Of a stretch of 64,000 nucleotides of DNA, positions 18,085-27,171 are shown piece by piece. The notes under the pieces were generated by a model. The model had not been told where the DNA came from. It saw only the letters and a program-made list of their open reading frames with translations, and did no database searches. Position 1 is the stretch's first letter. Each line of letters starts with the position of its first letter. The stretch spans positions 1 through 64,000 of the forward strand of contig CALHNS010000014.1 in the NCBI GenBank assembly GCA_938035125.1, written 5' to 3'. Source of the DNA: an uncultured Granulosicoccaceae bacterium. GTDB taxonomy: Bacteria; Pseudomonadota; Gammaproteobacteria; Granulosicoccales; Granulosicoccaceae. The position numbers were made by a program, and so were the translations under genes.

Positions 18085-19242
18085 TCAGTTTGAAGAATCC
18101 GTAGTCATTTGTGTGGCCACCCAATGATGAAAATTGTGTGTGGGTGAATCCATTGCCGGTGAAAATCTGCCGCCATCAAAGTGTTCCCCATGGCGACCTC
18201 GCTGCATTCCTTCAACAACAAAGATGTCTTCTTCAAACACTGTTTTCCAGAGTTTAGCGTTTTCAGCTCTTAAGTTTTCGCGTTCAGTGGATAGCTTGGG
18301 GTCTTCTGCGTAGTAAAGTTCAATATGTTCTTTTGTTTGATCATTTGCCAATGGTTCTAACACAATGCCAAACAAGTGATCACGGTGCGCACCTAACAAT
18401 ACATTGGGGTAAACAGCAATATATTCAGCGCCTTTGTCCCAGTGTTCAGATAATTCCTTGAAGTCAGGAAAATTGTCACCGTCTTTATTTTCAAGTTGCT
18501 GGTATACCAATGTGCCTTGCCCTGAATATAAATTGGGCTCTTCAATGTGGTAATGATCTTCTAAACGTGAGTAGCTGTTTAATCCTGGGTGCACCCAAGG
18601 AAGGTGATAGCTTTCGCAGTAATTCTCTACCGCTAATTTCCAGTTAGTTTTTACTGTCAGTTTAAACGACGATTTCTCACCGCCGTGATAGGCCGGTTGA
18701 GCGAATTCTTTCCAGCGCTCCATTAGTTCTTTATTTATTACATCAAATGGTTCTGCGTTCCCATCAATGTTTACAAAGACCACATCGTGCCAAACGAAGG
18801 TGCGAATGGTGAACAAGCTGAGATCTTCAGTGCAAATATTCTCATGCGTGTTTTGCCCTGGGCCACCCACATGAGGTGTGGTTTTTAAGTTGCCATTTAA
18901 GTCATAGCACCAGCTGTGATACGGGCAACGAATAACCTTTTTAACGTTCTTAGGTTCGTCCACCAAAATCATGCCGCGATGCCTGCACGTATTTTGAAAT
19001 ACTTTAACCTCACCTTCAGGGCTTCTAACCAGTAATAACGGCATGCCAAGAAATGTAATAGGCTTTACATCGCCTGGGTTCGGTACGTCTTTAGCGAACC
19101 CGATGCCCGACCAATTGGCAAACAATACTTTGCGTTTTTCAAGATCAAACGTTGCCTGGCTGGTGTAATGCTCGTTAGGTAAGCCCCGAGCGTTTTTTAC
19201 CTCTTGCATGACTTGCGACAATTCAATTGTTTGGTCTTTCAT
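18085..19242 (-). CDS. Rieske-type oxygenase alpha subunit, quaternary-amine type
   Basis: Rieske [2Fe-2S] centre C86-x-H88 and C106-x2-H109 (CRHRG, CPYHSW), followed by the mononuclear iron site H213, H218 and D339. The electron-bridging position, usually Asp, is Glu (E210 in CESYH). That Glu is a known feature of carnitine monooxygenase CntA and related oxygenases acting on quaternary amines, so a substrate such as carnitine, betaine or a relative is plausible. 385 aa is typical of this group. No FAD/ferredoxin reductase gene lies nearby, so the electron donor is elsewhere. Upstream, 102 nt away on the same strand, is a flavodoxin-like gene. Confidence 0.92.
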   Translation of the reverse strand: MKDQTIELSQVMQEVKNARGLPNEHYTSQATFDLEKRKVLFANWSGIGFAKDVPNPGDVKPITFLGMPLLLVRSPEGEVKVFQNTCRHRGMILVDEPKNVKKVIRCPYHSWCYDLNGNLKTTPHVGGPGQNTHENICTEDLSLFTIRTFVWHDVVFVNIDGNAEPFDVINKELMERWKEFAQPAYHGGEKSSFKLTVKTNWKLAVENYCESYHLPWVHPGLNSYSRLEDHYHIEEPNLYSGQGTLVYQQLENKDGDNFPDFKELSEHWDKGAEYIAVYPNVLLGAHRDHLFGIVLEPLANDQTKEHIELYYAEDPKLSTERENLRAENAKLWKTVFEEDIFVVEGMQRGRHGEHFDGGRFSPAMDSPTHNFHHWVATQMTTDSSN

Positions 19243-19344
19243 CGTAATCGGCTCAAATGAGGCAAATTGAATGGATGGAATTGTCGCATTTCATGGTGGG
19301 CTGTCAATAGCTCATGACCCAAAACTTGTAGACCGAGTCGCCGT

Positions 19345-19812
19345 TTAGTAAATTCCAGCTTCAATTCCTGCTGAGACAGTCATACCTAGTTCAAAACAGG
19401 TATCGATAAATTCACTGTTAAAATCCCCGCTGAGTAGAGTTGCCGGCTGTACGGGTTTCCAACGTAATCCGGTAACGATTCTTTCAACCGAGGTTCTTGC
19501 CCCCTCACCATCGTTGCCCGCTTTTACGTACAACGCATAGGGCATTCCTTCGGTGTGTTCTAAGCAGGGGTAGTAAATTCGCTCTAAAAAATCCTTCATC
19601 AAGCCACTCATGTACCCAAAATTCTCTGTGGTTCCTAATACAATGCCAGAAGCTGTTAACACATCATTTGCTGTTGCCTCTAACGGCGTCTTAAAAATGG
19701 CGGTGACGTGTTCAATTGCTTCATCAGAGGCACCGTTATAGGTTGCTTGGGCTAGCTGTTCTGTGTTTGGTGAAGGGGTGTTGCATACGATTAATAAGGT
19801 TTTAGAAGTCAT
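19345..19812 (-). CDS. Flavodoxin-like / NAD(P)H-dependent oxidoreductase family protein
   Basis: 155-residue flavodoxin-fold protein: first strand KTLLIVCNTPSPNTEQLA gives the FMN phosphate loop, and GIVLGTTENFGYMSGLMKDF resembles the second FMN loop of this family. A role as a small flavin reductase or electron carrier is inferred. The chosen ATG (19812-19810) overlaps the ATG of the divergent BtuF-like gene at 19811; a further ATG two codons upstream is possible. It is in line with the Rieske gene. Confidence 0.8.
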   Translation of the reverse strand: MTSKTLLIVCNTPSPNTEQLAQATYNGASDEAIEHVTAIFKTPLEATANDVLTASGIVLGTTENFGYMSGLMKDFLERIYYPCLEHTEGMPYALYVKAGNDGEGARTSVERIVTGLRWKPVQPATLLSGDFNSEFIDTCFELGMTVSAGIEAGIY

Positions 19813-20635
19813 GAACAAAGTTATCTATGATGGGTGTGCCCAGTATCCAAACCGTATTGTATGCCTAACAGAAGAAACCACAGAAACATTATATCTGCTC
19901 GGCGAGCAGGATCGAATAGTGGGTATTTCAGGGTTCACGGTTCGCCCACCACAAGCCAGGAAAGAGAAGCCAAAAGTATCGGCGTTCACGTCTGCAAAAA
20001 TTGACAAAATTATCGCACTAGAGCCTGATCTTGTTATTGGGTTTTCAGATCTACAAGCGGATATTGCAAAGGATCTGGTGGCAGCGGGTATTAACACCTT
20101 AGTGTTCAATCAGCGTTCAGTTCAGGAAATTCTGAATATGATTTTAACTTTGTCAGGAATAGTGGGCTGTAGTGATCGGGGGCAGCAGCTGGTTGATGGT
20201 TACATTGATCGTATAAAGCGTATTCGCTCAGCTGGGGAGGCGTTGGCTCGTAAACCCAAAGTGTATTTTGAAGAATGGGATGAGCCTATGATTTCGGCTA
20301 TTCAATGGGTGTCCGAACTAATTGAAATTGCCGGAGGTGAAGATTGTTTCTCTCAATTAGGGCAAGAGTCACACGCAAAAAATAGAATTATTGCAGAGCC
20401 ACAACGGGTTATTGATGCTAACCCGGATGTGATTATTGGTTCATGGTGTGGCAAGAAATTCAGGCCTGAAAAAGTGGCTGCGCGCCCAGGTTGGAATGAG
20501 ATTAACGCCGTTAAGAACAATGCGCTGCATGAAATCAAATCACCGTTAATATTACAGCCTGGGCCTGCAGCATTAACTGACGGCTTAGATGAATTGCATA
20601 AAATTATCAGTAGCGTTGTGCAGATATACCCTTAG
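19811..20635 (+). CDS. BtuF/TroA-like binding protein without signal peptide
   Basis: Two-lobed periplasmic-binding-protein fold of the cobalamin/iron-siderophore class III type: RIVCLTEETTETLYLLGEQDRIVGIS, KIIALEPDLVIGF, VIDANPDVIIGSW. It lacks any export signal from either start (19763 TTG/ATG frame or ATG 19811) and has no transporter genes beside it, so it probably acts in the cytoplasm. Stand-alone cytosolic cobalamin-binding-like proteins are known; ligand is not shown here. The ATG at 19811 was preferred as it aligns with the conserved first strand. Confidence 0.82.
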   Translation: MNKVIYDGCAQYPNRIVCLTEETTETLYLLGEQDRIVGISGFTVRPPQARKEKPKVSAFTSAKIDKIIALEPDLVIGFSDLQADIAKDLVAAGINTLVFNQRSVQEILNMILTLSGIVGCSDRGQQLVDGYIDRIKRIRSAGEALARKPKVYFEEWDEPMISAIQWVSELIEIAGGEDCFSQLGQESHAKNRIIAEPQRVIDANPDVIIGSWCGKKFRPEKVAARPGWNEINAVKNNALHEIKSPLILQPGPAALTDGLDELHKIISSVVQIYP

Positions 20636-21666
20636 AATTCAATATTTACAGAGGAGCTTGGGTTATCAGGGTTTAATATAATGGTGTTTACGGCACTGCT
20701 CTCACTGATGTTGAAATTCAACTCTGAGTATCTTCCTGCATCGTCGCTCAATAAATAATTACCTACCGGCACATTCTGAAAATTCGTTATAGGTAAGTCG
20801 TTGGTTATAGGGCTGAACGATAGAGTTGGAAGTGATTCACTACTGTCAAAAGCTGCATCAGGTGTTAACACGAGTGTTGATGATACGTTAGGGTCACCGG
20901 CTAACCCTGTTGATGCAAAGCGTATAGGCAACACCCCATTGTTTGCCGATTCGTTAAAAGACGGCATAGCTAGCAGCCTGATTCCTGCGCTAGTTTCACT
21001 GAAAATTAACAGCGATATTGAGTCGTCAACAGCGGCTAGTGGGTCGATTGTTATTTGATTGATTCGCACACCTTGGCCATTAATAAAGTCAACAAACAAT
21101 GCTTCTGAAGTTAGCGGAAGAACGCCCACGCTTATGCTGTTAGGTTGTATCGTCAGTATCGATTGAGCATCACCGTCTTGAGAATCGAATAGGTTAACGA
21201 TATTGTCAGAACGATTCGAAAACACCACCTGTGCTGGTTGTGTTGGCGAATTATTCAATGCAAATGTATTAGTAAAACTTAATGAGCCGTTAATGCTTGC
21301 CGCTGCGTGTTCTGTCGCCACGAAACTCTCTGTCGTGTTATCAAGCGGTTGTGGGCTAGAGATTGAGGAACTCGGTGGAATCGCATCCGGTGTATCTCCT
21401 GCACTTTCAGTTGGGGTATCGACCGTGTTCGAATCCTCAACTGAATCTACGTCATCACCTGTACTGTCAGCATCGCCTGCTGCATCCAAATTATCTGAGC
21501 CGGATATATCCGCATCGGCTGTTGATGATCCGTTGATAATTAAGGAGTCGGAACCGCCGTCTCCTGTACCGAATATTCCGCCGTCGCAGGCGCTAATAAA
21601 TAAACAAATGCCGGTGATATAAAACGTATTGAGTATGTTTTTTATCAATTTACTGTTCACTGTCAT
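20632..21666 (-). CDS. Secreted lipoprotein of unknown function
   Basis: Lipoprotein signal (hydrophobic segment ending LFISAC, Cys about residue 27), then a long acidic Ser/Thr/Asp-rich linker to about residue 105, followed by beta-rich domain(s) to the C-terminus. The repeated pattern resembles Ig-like or DUF4397-type folds but I cannot assign it. ATG 21666 is preferred to ATG 21690 because it places the hydrophobic segment correctly. Start overlaps the end of the DUF6502 gene by 17 nt, and its stop overlaps the convergent BtuF-like gene by 4 nt. Confidence 0.8.
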   Translation of the reverse strand: MTVNSKLIKNILNTFYITGICLFISACDGGIFGTGDGGSDSLIINGSSTADADISGSDNLDAAGDADSTGDDVDSVEDSNTVDTPTESAGDTPDAIPPSSSISSPQPLDNTTESFVATEHAAASINGSLSFTNTFALNNSPTQPAQVVFSNRSDNIVNLFDSQDGDAQSILTIQPNSISVGVLPLTSEALFVDFINGQGVRINQITIDPLAAVDDSISLLIFSETSAGIRLLAMPSFNESANNGVLPIRFASTGLAGDPNVSSTLVLTPDAAFDSSESLPTLSFSPITNDLPITNFQNVPVGNYLLSDDAGRYSELNFNISESSAVNTIILNPDNPSSSVNIEF

Positions 21667-22462
21667 GCTCCTGCTTTCCAGCATCTTCAATTAAATACAA
21701 ACCCAACCCAACGCGATTGGTTTTTTGTTTCGATGCTGTCTTCGCACCAAGATCATGGGGTTTTAGCCATTCATCTAATTCTCGCAATAGCACCATCGAT
21801 TTATCGCGCGCCAATATGCGAAATTCAACAAGTGCATCATCACTTACATTGTCATAAGCTACGCTAAGTTGAAGACGGTTGTTATCAACATCACTGATGT
21901 TGTAATCCAATGTTTCCAATAAATCGGTTGCACTGGTGGCCATAAGATCCAACATAGCGTCTTTACTTTCGTAAGGTATGTACCCCGATGTGAGTAGCTT
22001 TATGTTGTCGCCATCTTGCTTAACGGTGCCTACCCGAATGAGTTCATCCAATAGCGCGCGCGCAGGTACGTCTCCACCGTAACGACGAACCAGTTCATTG
22101 AATTCGTCATCGTTCGAGCCATAGCTTAGTGTGGCAGGGTCGCCATTGTCATTATGGAAATTAGCATCTTGTAGCCAACCGGTAACGACCCGAAGCGCTC
22201 GGTTGTGTTTAGCAATGGCAGGCTCAATTTCAGCAGGTAATTCTAAAAGCCGTTTAACTTCTTTGCGATTGATGCCGGTAATTATCGCAATGCGAGAGAC
22301 GGTAGGCTTCTTCCCATCGATGCCAAAATTTGTCGAAGCTTCGGCCACATAGGCTTGTTTTGCCCAGCTTGAAAATTCGCCGTGCGAGACACCATGACGC
22401 AATAAAAGTCGTACTAAGGGCGATAAAACACGTGTGATCGCCTTTTGTAGTGTTGTCGACAT
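21650..22462 (-). CDS. DUF6502 family protein
   Basis: 270-residue cytoplasmic protein with the DUF6502 pattern: VRLLLRHGVSHGEFSSWAKQAYV followed by a helix-turn-helix-like stretch TVSRIAIITGINRKEVKRLL. The HTH-like part suggests DNA binding, but targets are unknown. It precedes and overlaps the lipoprotein gene, so the two may be a regulated pair. Confidence 0.85.
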   Translation of the reverse strand: MSTTLQKAITRVLSPLVRLLLRHGVSHGEFSSWAKQAYVAEASTNFGIDGKKPTVSRIAIITGINRKEVKRLLELPAEIEPAIAKHNRALRVVTGWLQDANFHNDNGDPATLSYGSNDDEFNELVRRYGGDVPARALLDELIRVGTVKQDGDNIKLLTSGYIPYESKDAMLDLMATSATDLLETLDYNISDVDNNRLQLSVAYDNVSDDALVEFRILARDKSMVLLRELDEWLKPHDLGAKTASKQKTNRVGLGLYLIEDAGKQEHDSEQ

Positions 22463-22560
22463 AAATTTGCGGGTAATTTATAGTTGGGAATATTATCCCA
22501 TATGGCGGCGGGCTTGTCTTTAAATTGAACTCTGATTTGTGATCTTGCAGCCAAATAGGC

Positions 22561-22606
22561 CATCGGGGCGCTTGCTCATGCGGTGTGAGCAAGCGCTTTT
22601 CCGATG
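22561..22606 (-). terminator. Long hairpin downstream of the TRAP operon
   Basis: Perfect 10-bp inverted repeat cgcttgctca (22569-22578) / tgagcaagcg (22586-22595), 7-nt loop, extended by an outer catcgg/ccgatg pair. It lies 53 nt past the dctM stop on the - strand. There is no U-tract, so it may be a transcript-stabilising or rho-associated structure rather than a classical terminator. Confidence 0.5.
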
Positions 22607-22658
22607 GAATGAGTGCGAGGGTTTGAGTTCCAGTGGATGAAAACCCCAAACCGTGTTG

Positions 22659-24773
22659 CTAGTTCTCAGGTAATAGATCAGGTAAGAACGTAGTGATTTG
22701 CGGGAAATGCCACAAAATAAATAAACCCACGACTTGAATGATGACAAAGGGCCAAATTCCGCGATAGATATCGCCAGTGGTAACCGATGGTGGCGCAACC
22801 CCGCGTAAATAAAACAGAGCGAAGCCAAACGGTGGCGTGATAAACGATGTTTGTAAGTTCACCGCTATCAAAATGGTAATCCATTCTGGTGGCATCAAGG
22901 CTGGGTCGGCTGCGTATATTACTGGCCCAACGATGGGGATAACGATAAAAATAATTTCAATAAAATCGAGCACAAAGCCCAACACAAATAAAACACCCAT
23001 CACCACAAGTAATAGAACTCGTGGGTCTTCAATGGATCGTAACGCCTCTTGTATGTAGTGCTCACCACCGTAACTTCTAATGGTTAAACTTAAGAACAAT
23101 GAGGCGATTAAAATCATGAACACCATGCTGGTGACTTTGGTGGTTTCTCTAACCACCTGCGACATAACCCCTTGCATCGCTAAAATGATGCATGAAAACA
23201 CTAAGCCGAAGATGGCTACGTGATAGGCGACTATCGTCACCCAAATAGCGATTTGGTTTTCGGTAGAAATATCATCTAATGTCATGCGCAAATCGAAGTT
23301 CCCGCGCATTAGTAACATCACAACCACCGCGAACGAGGCCATAGTGATAACTCGCGCCGCACCTTTTGCCCCCGTGTTGTTATTTCCTGATAATCGAGCG
23401 GCCGCTAGCATGATGGCACCCGCTGCCCCTAATGCAGCGGCAGGCGTTGGGCTGGTTATTCCACCAAGGATAGATCCCAACACAGAGACGATAAGAATAA
23501 CCGGAGGTGCAACAACCCTTAGTACTTCAATATTATTTAAACGAGCAATACCGCTCTTCATTCCATAAAGAATCAATACTGTTGGTATTGCGTAGTACAA
23601 GAAGGTTTTACCTGGTGCTTCAGCAGGGCCTAATACCAATACATCCACAGCTACGTAGGCAGCTACACCAATAAGACCGATCAATAAGGGTGTTGCGCTA
23701 AATTGCGGTTGAAAAAACAACGCCAGTAGTAATACAAATACCGATACAACGGCTATGAACATCGTGCCGTGTGATATTAGTGCAGTATCACCTGCTAGCG
23801 TTTGAGAGCTGATTAAACCAGAAGAGGTTAAGCCGATCCACGCAGCAATGAGTGCCGCGATTGGTGCAAGTGCAAGAAACACCATTAAGCCGGTTCGATG
23901 ATTGTAGTGCGCGCCTACATCGAATTCACCCGGTGCGCGTTCAATCAATGCTATAGGCGGTGCTGCAGAGGGTTTTAATAGTGCATAAAACAATGCGTAC
24001 AAACCGTATAAAAGCGCAAGTACAACCCCGGGAATAAAGGCTGCTTTAAATAAAGTGCCTGTGGAGAGAACGGCGGGTTCGCCCAGCATCTCGATAACGG
24101 TTACGCCCAGTTCGTTAGCGCGATTCTCTTGGCCGATGGAATACATGTCGCCAACAATGGACCCCAATAGCACGATAACGATAGAGGGTGGAATGATTTG
24201 CCCTAAGGTTCCAGAAGTTGCGATAACACCTGTGGCCAGTGATTTTGAGTAACCCGCTCGAAGCATGGTGGGTAAGGCAATGAGCCCCATAGTGACAACG
24301 GTTGCACCAACCACGCCGGTGCTCGCTGCCAGTAAAGTTCCTACAACCACAACAGAGATAGCCAAACCACCAGGCATGGCACCAAAGGTTCTGGCCATAG
24401 TGGTAAGAAGATCTTCTGCAATGCGAGAGCGTTCTAACGCAATCCCCATTAATACAAATAAGGGTACGGCTAAAAGCACCTCAACGTTACCGCCAAACGC
24501 GCGTGTAAATATTCCTTGCGCCCAGGTGGACAGGGTTGACAACATGGCACCGTCCCAGCCTTTGGGTAAGACGGGCACGATTTCCTCAGCACCGTTAAAC
24601 GTTTCTAAGGTGTACAACAACCCATGATGGCTCATGATGGCGATTACGCCAAAACTAAGCACTGCAGATCCTGCAATGGCGAACGCCACGGGAAACCCGG
24701 ACATAATGCCGAAAAACAAAAAGGCGAATGTGATGATCAGTGATATTTCTACACCGTTTAAACCGAAGAACAT
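22659..24773 (-). CDS. dctM: TRAP transporter large permease (DctM family), extended
   Basis: Main ion-coupled permease of a TRAP uptake system. Typical DctM sequence is seen at both ends (FAFLFFGIMSGFPVAFAIAG, LSTWAQGIFTRAFGGN, ATSGTLGQIIPPSIVIVLLG; and at the C-terminus FIEIIFIVIPIVGP, VNLQTSFITPPFGFALFYLRG). At 704 aa it is much longer than the usual ~430: an additional hydrophobic block lies between about residues 260 and 530. Such long forms accompany some alpha-keto-acid-type TRAP systems. Starts 1 nt after the dctQ stop. Confidence 0.95.
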   Translation of the reverse strand: MFFGLNGVEISLIITFAFLFFGIMSGFPVAFAIAGSAVLSFGVIAIMSHHGLLYTLETFNGAEEIVPVLPKGWDGAMLSTLSTWAQGIFTRAFGGNVEVLLAVPLFVLMGIALERSRIAEDLLTTMARTFGAMPGGLAISVVVVGTLLAASTGVVGATVVTMGLIALPTMLRAGYSKSLATGVIATSGTLGQIIPPSIVIVLLGSIVGDMYSIGQENRANELGVTVIEMLGEPAVLSTGTLFKAAFIPGVVLALLYGLYALFYALLKPSAAPPIALIERAPGEFDVGAHYNHRTGLMVFLALAPIAALIAAWIGLTSSGLISSQTLAGDTALISHGTMFIAVVSVFVLLLALFFQPQFSATPLLIGLIGVAAYVAVDVLVLGPAEAPGKTFLYYAIPTVLILYGMKSGIARLNNIEVLRVVAPPVILIVSVLGSILGGITSPTPAAALGAAGAIMLAAARLSGNNNTGAKGAARVITMASFAVVVMLLMRGNFDLRMTLDDISTENQIAIWVTIVAYHVAIFGLVFSCIILAMQGVMSQVVRETTKVTSMVFMILIASLFLSLTIRSYGGEHYIQEALRSIEDPRVLLLVVMGVLFVLGFVLDFIEIIFIVIPIVGPVIYAADPALMPPEWITILIAVNLQTSFITPPFGFALFYLRGVAPPSVTTGDIYRGIWPFVIIQVVGLFILWHFPQITTFLPDLLPEN

Positions 24774-24774
24774 A

Positions 24775-25707
24775 TCAATTGCTCCTTGGCGCTAGGTCGA
24801 TATCAACATCAACATTGTGTATGTCATCGTATGTTTCTGCTGCTAGATTTTTTTCAAGCAGTTCATCGACAACATCAGGGGTAAACTTGGGGTGTGATTC
24901 CACATCCGGTTCTAACATTCCCCATAGATTTCTTAACATGAACGCTACCGCTTGAATAAAAAGAAGCGCTGCAAAAACTAAAATGATGGCTTTAAATGCC
25001 CATACCCAAGTAAATTCTGCCGTACCTGATGACTCCCATTTGAATCCTCGCCAGCTGGCTTTATCACTGAAGATATTTATAGGCCGTTGTTTGAAGGCAG
25101 AATTCGTAGCAATTGGCCAAGCAAACCACCAAATTAAAATAGTGGTGGGTAGCATGAATATGATGGAGCCTAAAAAGTCCATGAAGCGTTTAGCTTTGTA
25201 GCTTAAGCCGCCATAAACCAAATCAACTCGCACGTGGCCACCCTCAATGAAGGTGTAGCCTGAAGCCATCGCAATTAAAATGGCATTGTAAAATTTTAAT
25301 TGCCCTGAAAGCCATTGCAATTCGTTATCCGCTAGTTGCATGCCAAACGGGGCAAACAATAATTCATTGCCTCGGAACACTTGCCCCATAACGATGATAA
25401 GTACTTGTTGAAACATTAATAGCAATACGAACCATGACGCGAAATGCCCAACCGAGCGATTGAATCCTTCAAGCCCTAGAACTGTAGCCTTAAGAAAGCG
25501 TCGGCTGATTAGGCTGAGAATAAAGATGATGAGTAGTAATGCCATCATCATGTATAAAAAATCTAAAGACTGACCTGCAAGTGTTAAGGCCGTCATTTTT
25601 TCTTTTAAGGTTTCTAGTTGCCACCATTGGTTGATGGTGCTTGGCAGCATGGCAAGATTTACCGCGCCATTCACTAACCCTTTTAAGACTTCAAGAACAA
25701 GGGACAC
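24775..25707 (-). CDS. dctQ: TRAP transporter small permease (DctQ family)
   Basis: Four or more transmembrane segments with the DctQ pattern (FASWFVLLLMFQQVLIIVMG, EGGHVRVDLVYGGLSYKAK). At 310 aa it is larger than the usual ~170, with extra N-terminal and C-terminal sequence (acidic tail after about residue 260), as seen in the subgroup that pairs with long DctM proteins. It lies between dctP and dctM in the normal order. Confidence 0.93.
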   Translation of the reverse strand: MSLVLEVLKGLVNGAVNLAMLPSTINQWWQLETLKEKMTALTLAGQSLDFLYMMMALLLIIFILSLISRRFLKATVLGLEGFNRSVGHFASWFVLLLMFQQVLIIVMGQVFRGNELLFAPFGMQLADNELQWLSGQLKFYNAILIAMASGYTFIEGGHVRVDLVYGGLSYKAKRFMDFLGSIIFMLPTTILIWWFAWPIATNSAFKQRPINIFSDKASWRGFKWESSGTAEFTWVWAFKAIILVFAALLFIQAVAFMLRNLWGMLEPDVESHPKFTPDVVDELLEKNLAAETYDDIHNVDVDIDLAPRSN

Positions 25708-25727
25708 AAGGTTCTCCGATAACGAAA

Positions 25728-25761
25728 AAAGGCGCGCCCCCTATTAGGGAGACACGCCTTT
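25728..25761 (-). terminator. Hairpin between dctP and dctQ
   Basis: aaaggcg (25728-25734) / cgccttt (25755-25761) with an inner ccct/aggg pairing. It lies between the binding-protein gene and the permease genes. Such hairpins commonly lower permease expression relative to the binding protein or protect the upstream transcript. The run of A before the hairpin gives T's on the - strand, so partial termination is plausible. Confidence 0.6.
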
Positions 25762-25803
25762 GGACTACTTCAAAATGAAACAGCAAAGCTGCACATTGGT
25801 TGC

Positions 25804-26901
25804 TTAGCCGCGAACGCGATCGCGCTGCGCAGTGTATGCACTGTCAGACAGTCCAGTCCAGCGAGAAGATAGCTTCATGCTTGCCTGTACCGAGTCATTA
25901 ATCTTGGCGAACATTTCATCATCCATGTTCTCATCCAAGACTTCCTGAGAAGCTTTACCAAACGCATCCCAAACATCATCAGGAAATTGCAGAGTTTCTA
26001 CACCGCCAGCTGTCAAGCGATCAAGAGCTTGAGAGTTGTTAGCAAGGAATTGATGCAATGTGTACTGATTAGATTCAGCGGCTGCGATTTCAATCATTTT
26101 CTGATGTGATGGCTTTAGGCCGTTGAAGCGATCAGCGTTAACAGCTACTGATAAACCAGCACCTGGCTCATGGAAGCCTGATGTGTAGAACTTCTTAGTA
26201 ATTTCTTGGAAGCCTGCTTTTTCATCAGCCCATGGACCGATCCATTCTGTGCCGTCGAGTGCGCCAGAAGCTAGAGCTTGATACACCTCAGAACCTGGAA
26301 TGGCTTGTACTGATGCACCTAACTTGCCCAGTGCTTTGCCGCCTAAACCTGGCATACGGAATTTCAAGCCTTTGAAATCGTCTGCGCTTTTGATTTCTTC
26401 ACGGAACCAACCGCCAGCCTGCGCACCGGTGTTACCGGCTAAGAATGACACTAGGCCAAATTCTTCACCCAGCTCACGATGCATTTCGTGCCCACCCATG
26501 TGGTAGTACCAGTTGTGCAGTTCAGGAGCTGTCATGCCGAAAGGCACAGCGGTGAAGAATGCAAAACCTGGGTGTTGACCCACGTAGTAGTAATCGGCTG
26601 CGTGGTACATATCGGCCTGACCAGACGTTACAGCGTCAAATTGGCCAAAACCTGATACCAATTCGCCATTGGCTTTTAGATCGATTTCTAAGGTGCCATC
26701 GGACATGGCATTAACAGAATCAGCAAAACGCTGAGCTGCATCGTGAACACCAGCAAGGCCTCGGCCCCAACTAGTAACAAGAACAAGCTTCTCACGACCT
26801 TGTGCGATCGCGGGAGCTCCAGTGATTACGCCAGTACCGGCTACTGCAGCGGTTGCCGCGGCTGCGCCAGCACTGCCTTTGAGAAACTTACGTCTAGACA
26901 T
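25804..26901 (-). CDS. dctP: TRAP transporter substrate-binding protein (TakP-like)
   Basis: Periplasmic solute receptor of the TRAP system. A twin-arginine signal is clear (SRRKFLKGS followed by an Ala-rich hydrophobic stretch, cleavage near AIAQG). The body has features of the TakP/DctP group that binds alpha-keto acids as dimers: FTAVPFGMTAPELHNWYYHM, GGWFREEI, KFRMPGLGGKALGKLG, and SGALDGTEWIGPWADE. The exact ligand is unproven. First gene of the dctP-dctQ-dctM operon; the ~270 nt upstream of it contain no gene. Confidence 0.95.
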   Translation of the reverse strand: MSRRKFLKGSAGAAAATAAVAGTGVITGAPAIAQGREKLVLVTSWGRGLAGVHDAAQRFADSVNAMSDGTLEIDLKANGELVSGFGQFDAVTSGQADMYHAADYYYVGQHPGFAFFTAVPFGMTAPELHNWYYHMGGHEMHRELGEEFGLVSFLAGNTGAQAGGWFREEIKSADDFKGLKFRMPGLGGKALGKLGASVQAIPGSEVYQALASGALDGTEWIGPWADEKAGFQEITKKFYTSGFHEPGAGLSVAVNADRFNGLKPSHQKMIEIAAAESNQYTLHQFLANNSQALDRLTAGGVETLQFPDDVWDAFGKASQEVLDENMDDEMFAKINDSVQASMKLSSRWTGLSDSAYTAQRDRVRG

Positions 26902-27171
26902 GACTCGCCCTTCTCCAAATTAGTGTTTTATTTTGAACTATCGAATTTCAGCATTTAGGCCAAGACAAAAGCCTATGCTGGACCGTACAAGATACCGCAT
27001 GTGATCGGACCTAGTCCAGCTAAATCCTTTACGAAGCAGATTGAAATTCGCTGATGGAGTGATATTTTCAGGCTGTGAACGAAAAAATCAGTGATTTTTA
27101 AAAATTCTTCTGTGAGAACTGCGTCAACGATTTTCTTCGGTGTTCGCCACAGATGTCGCTGAGGGTTGCCT
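26902..27171. other. Intergenic region between the TRAP operon and a secreted-protein gene
   Basis: No open frame of interest. It must hold the dctP promoter (read leftwards) and the 3' end of the secreted-protein transcript. I see no clear hairpin terminator or promoter hexamers. Confidence 0.5.
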
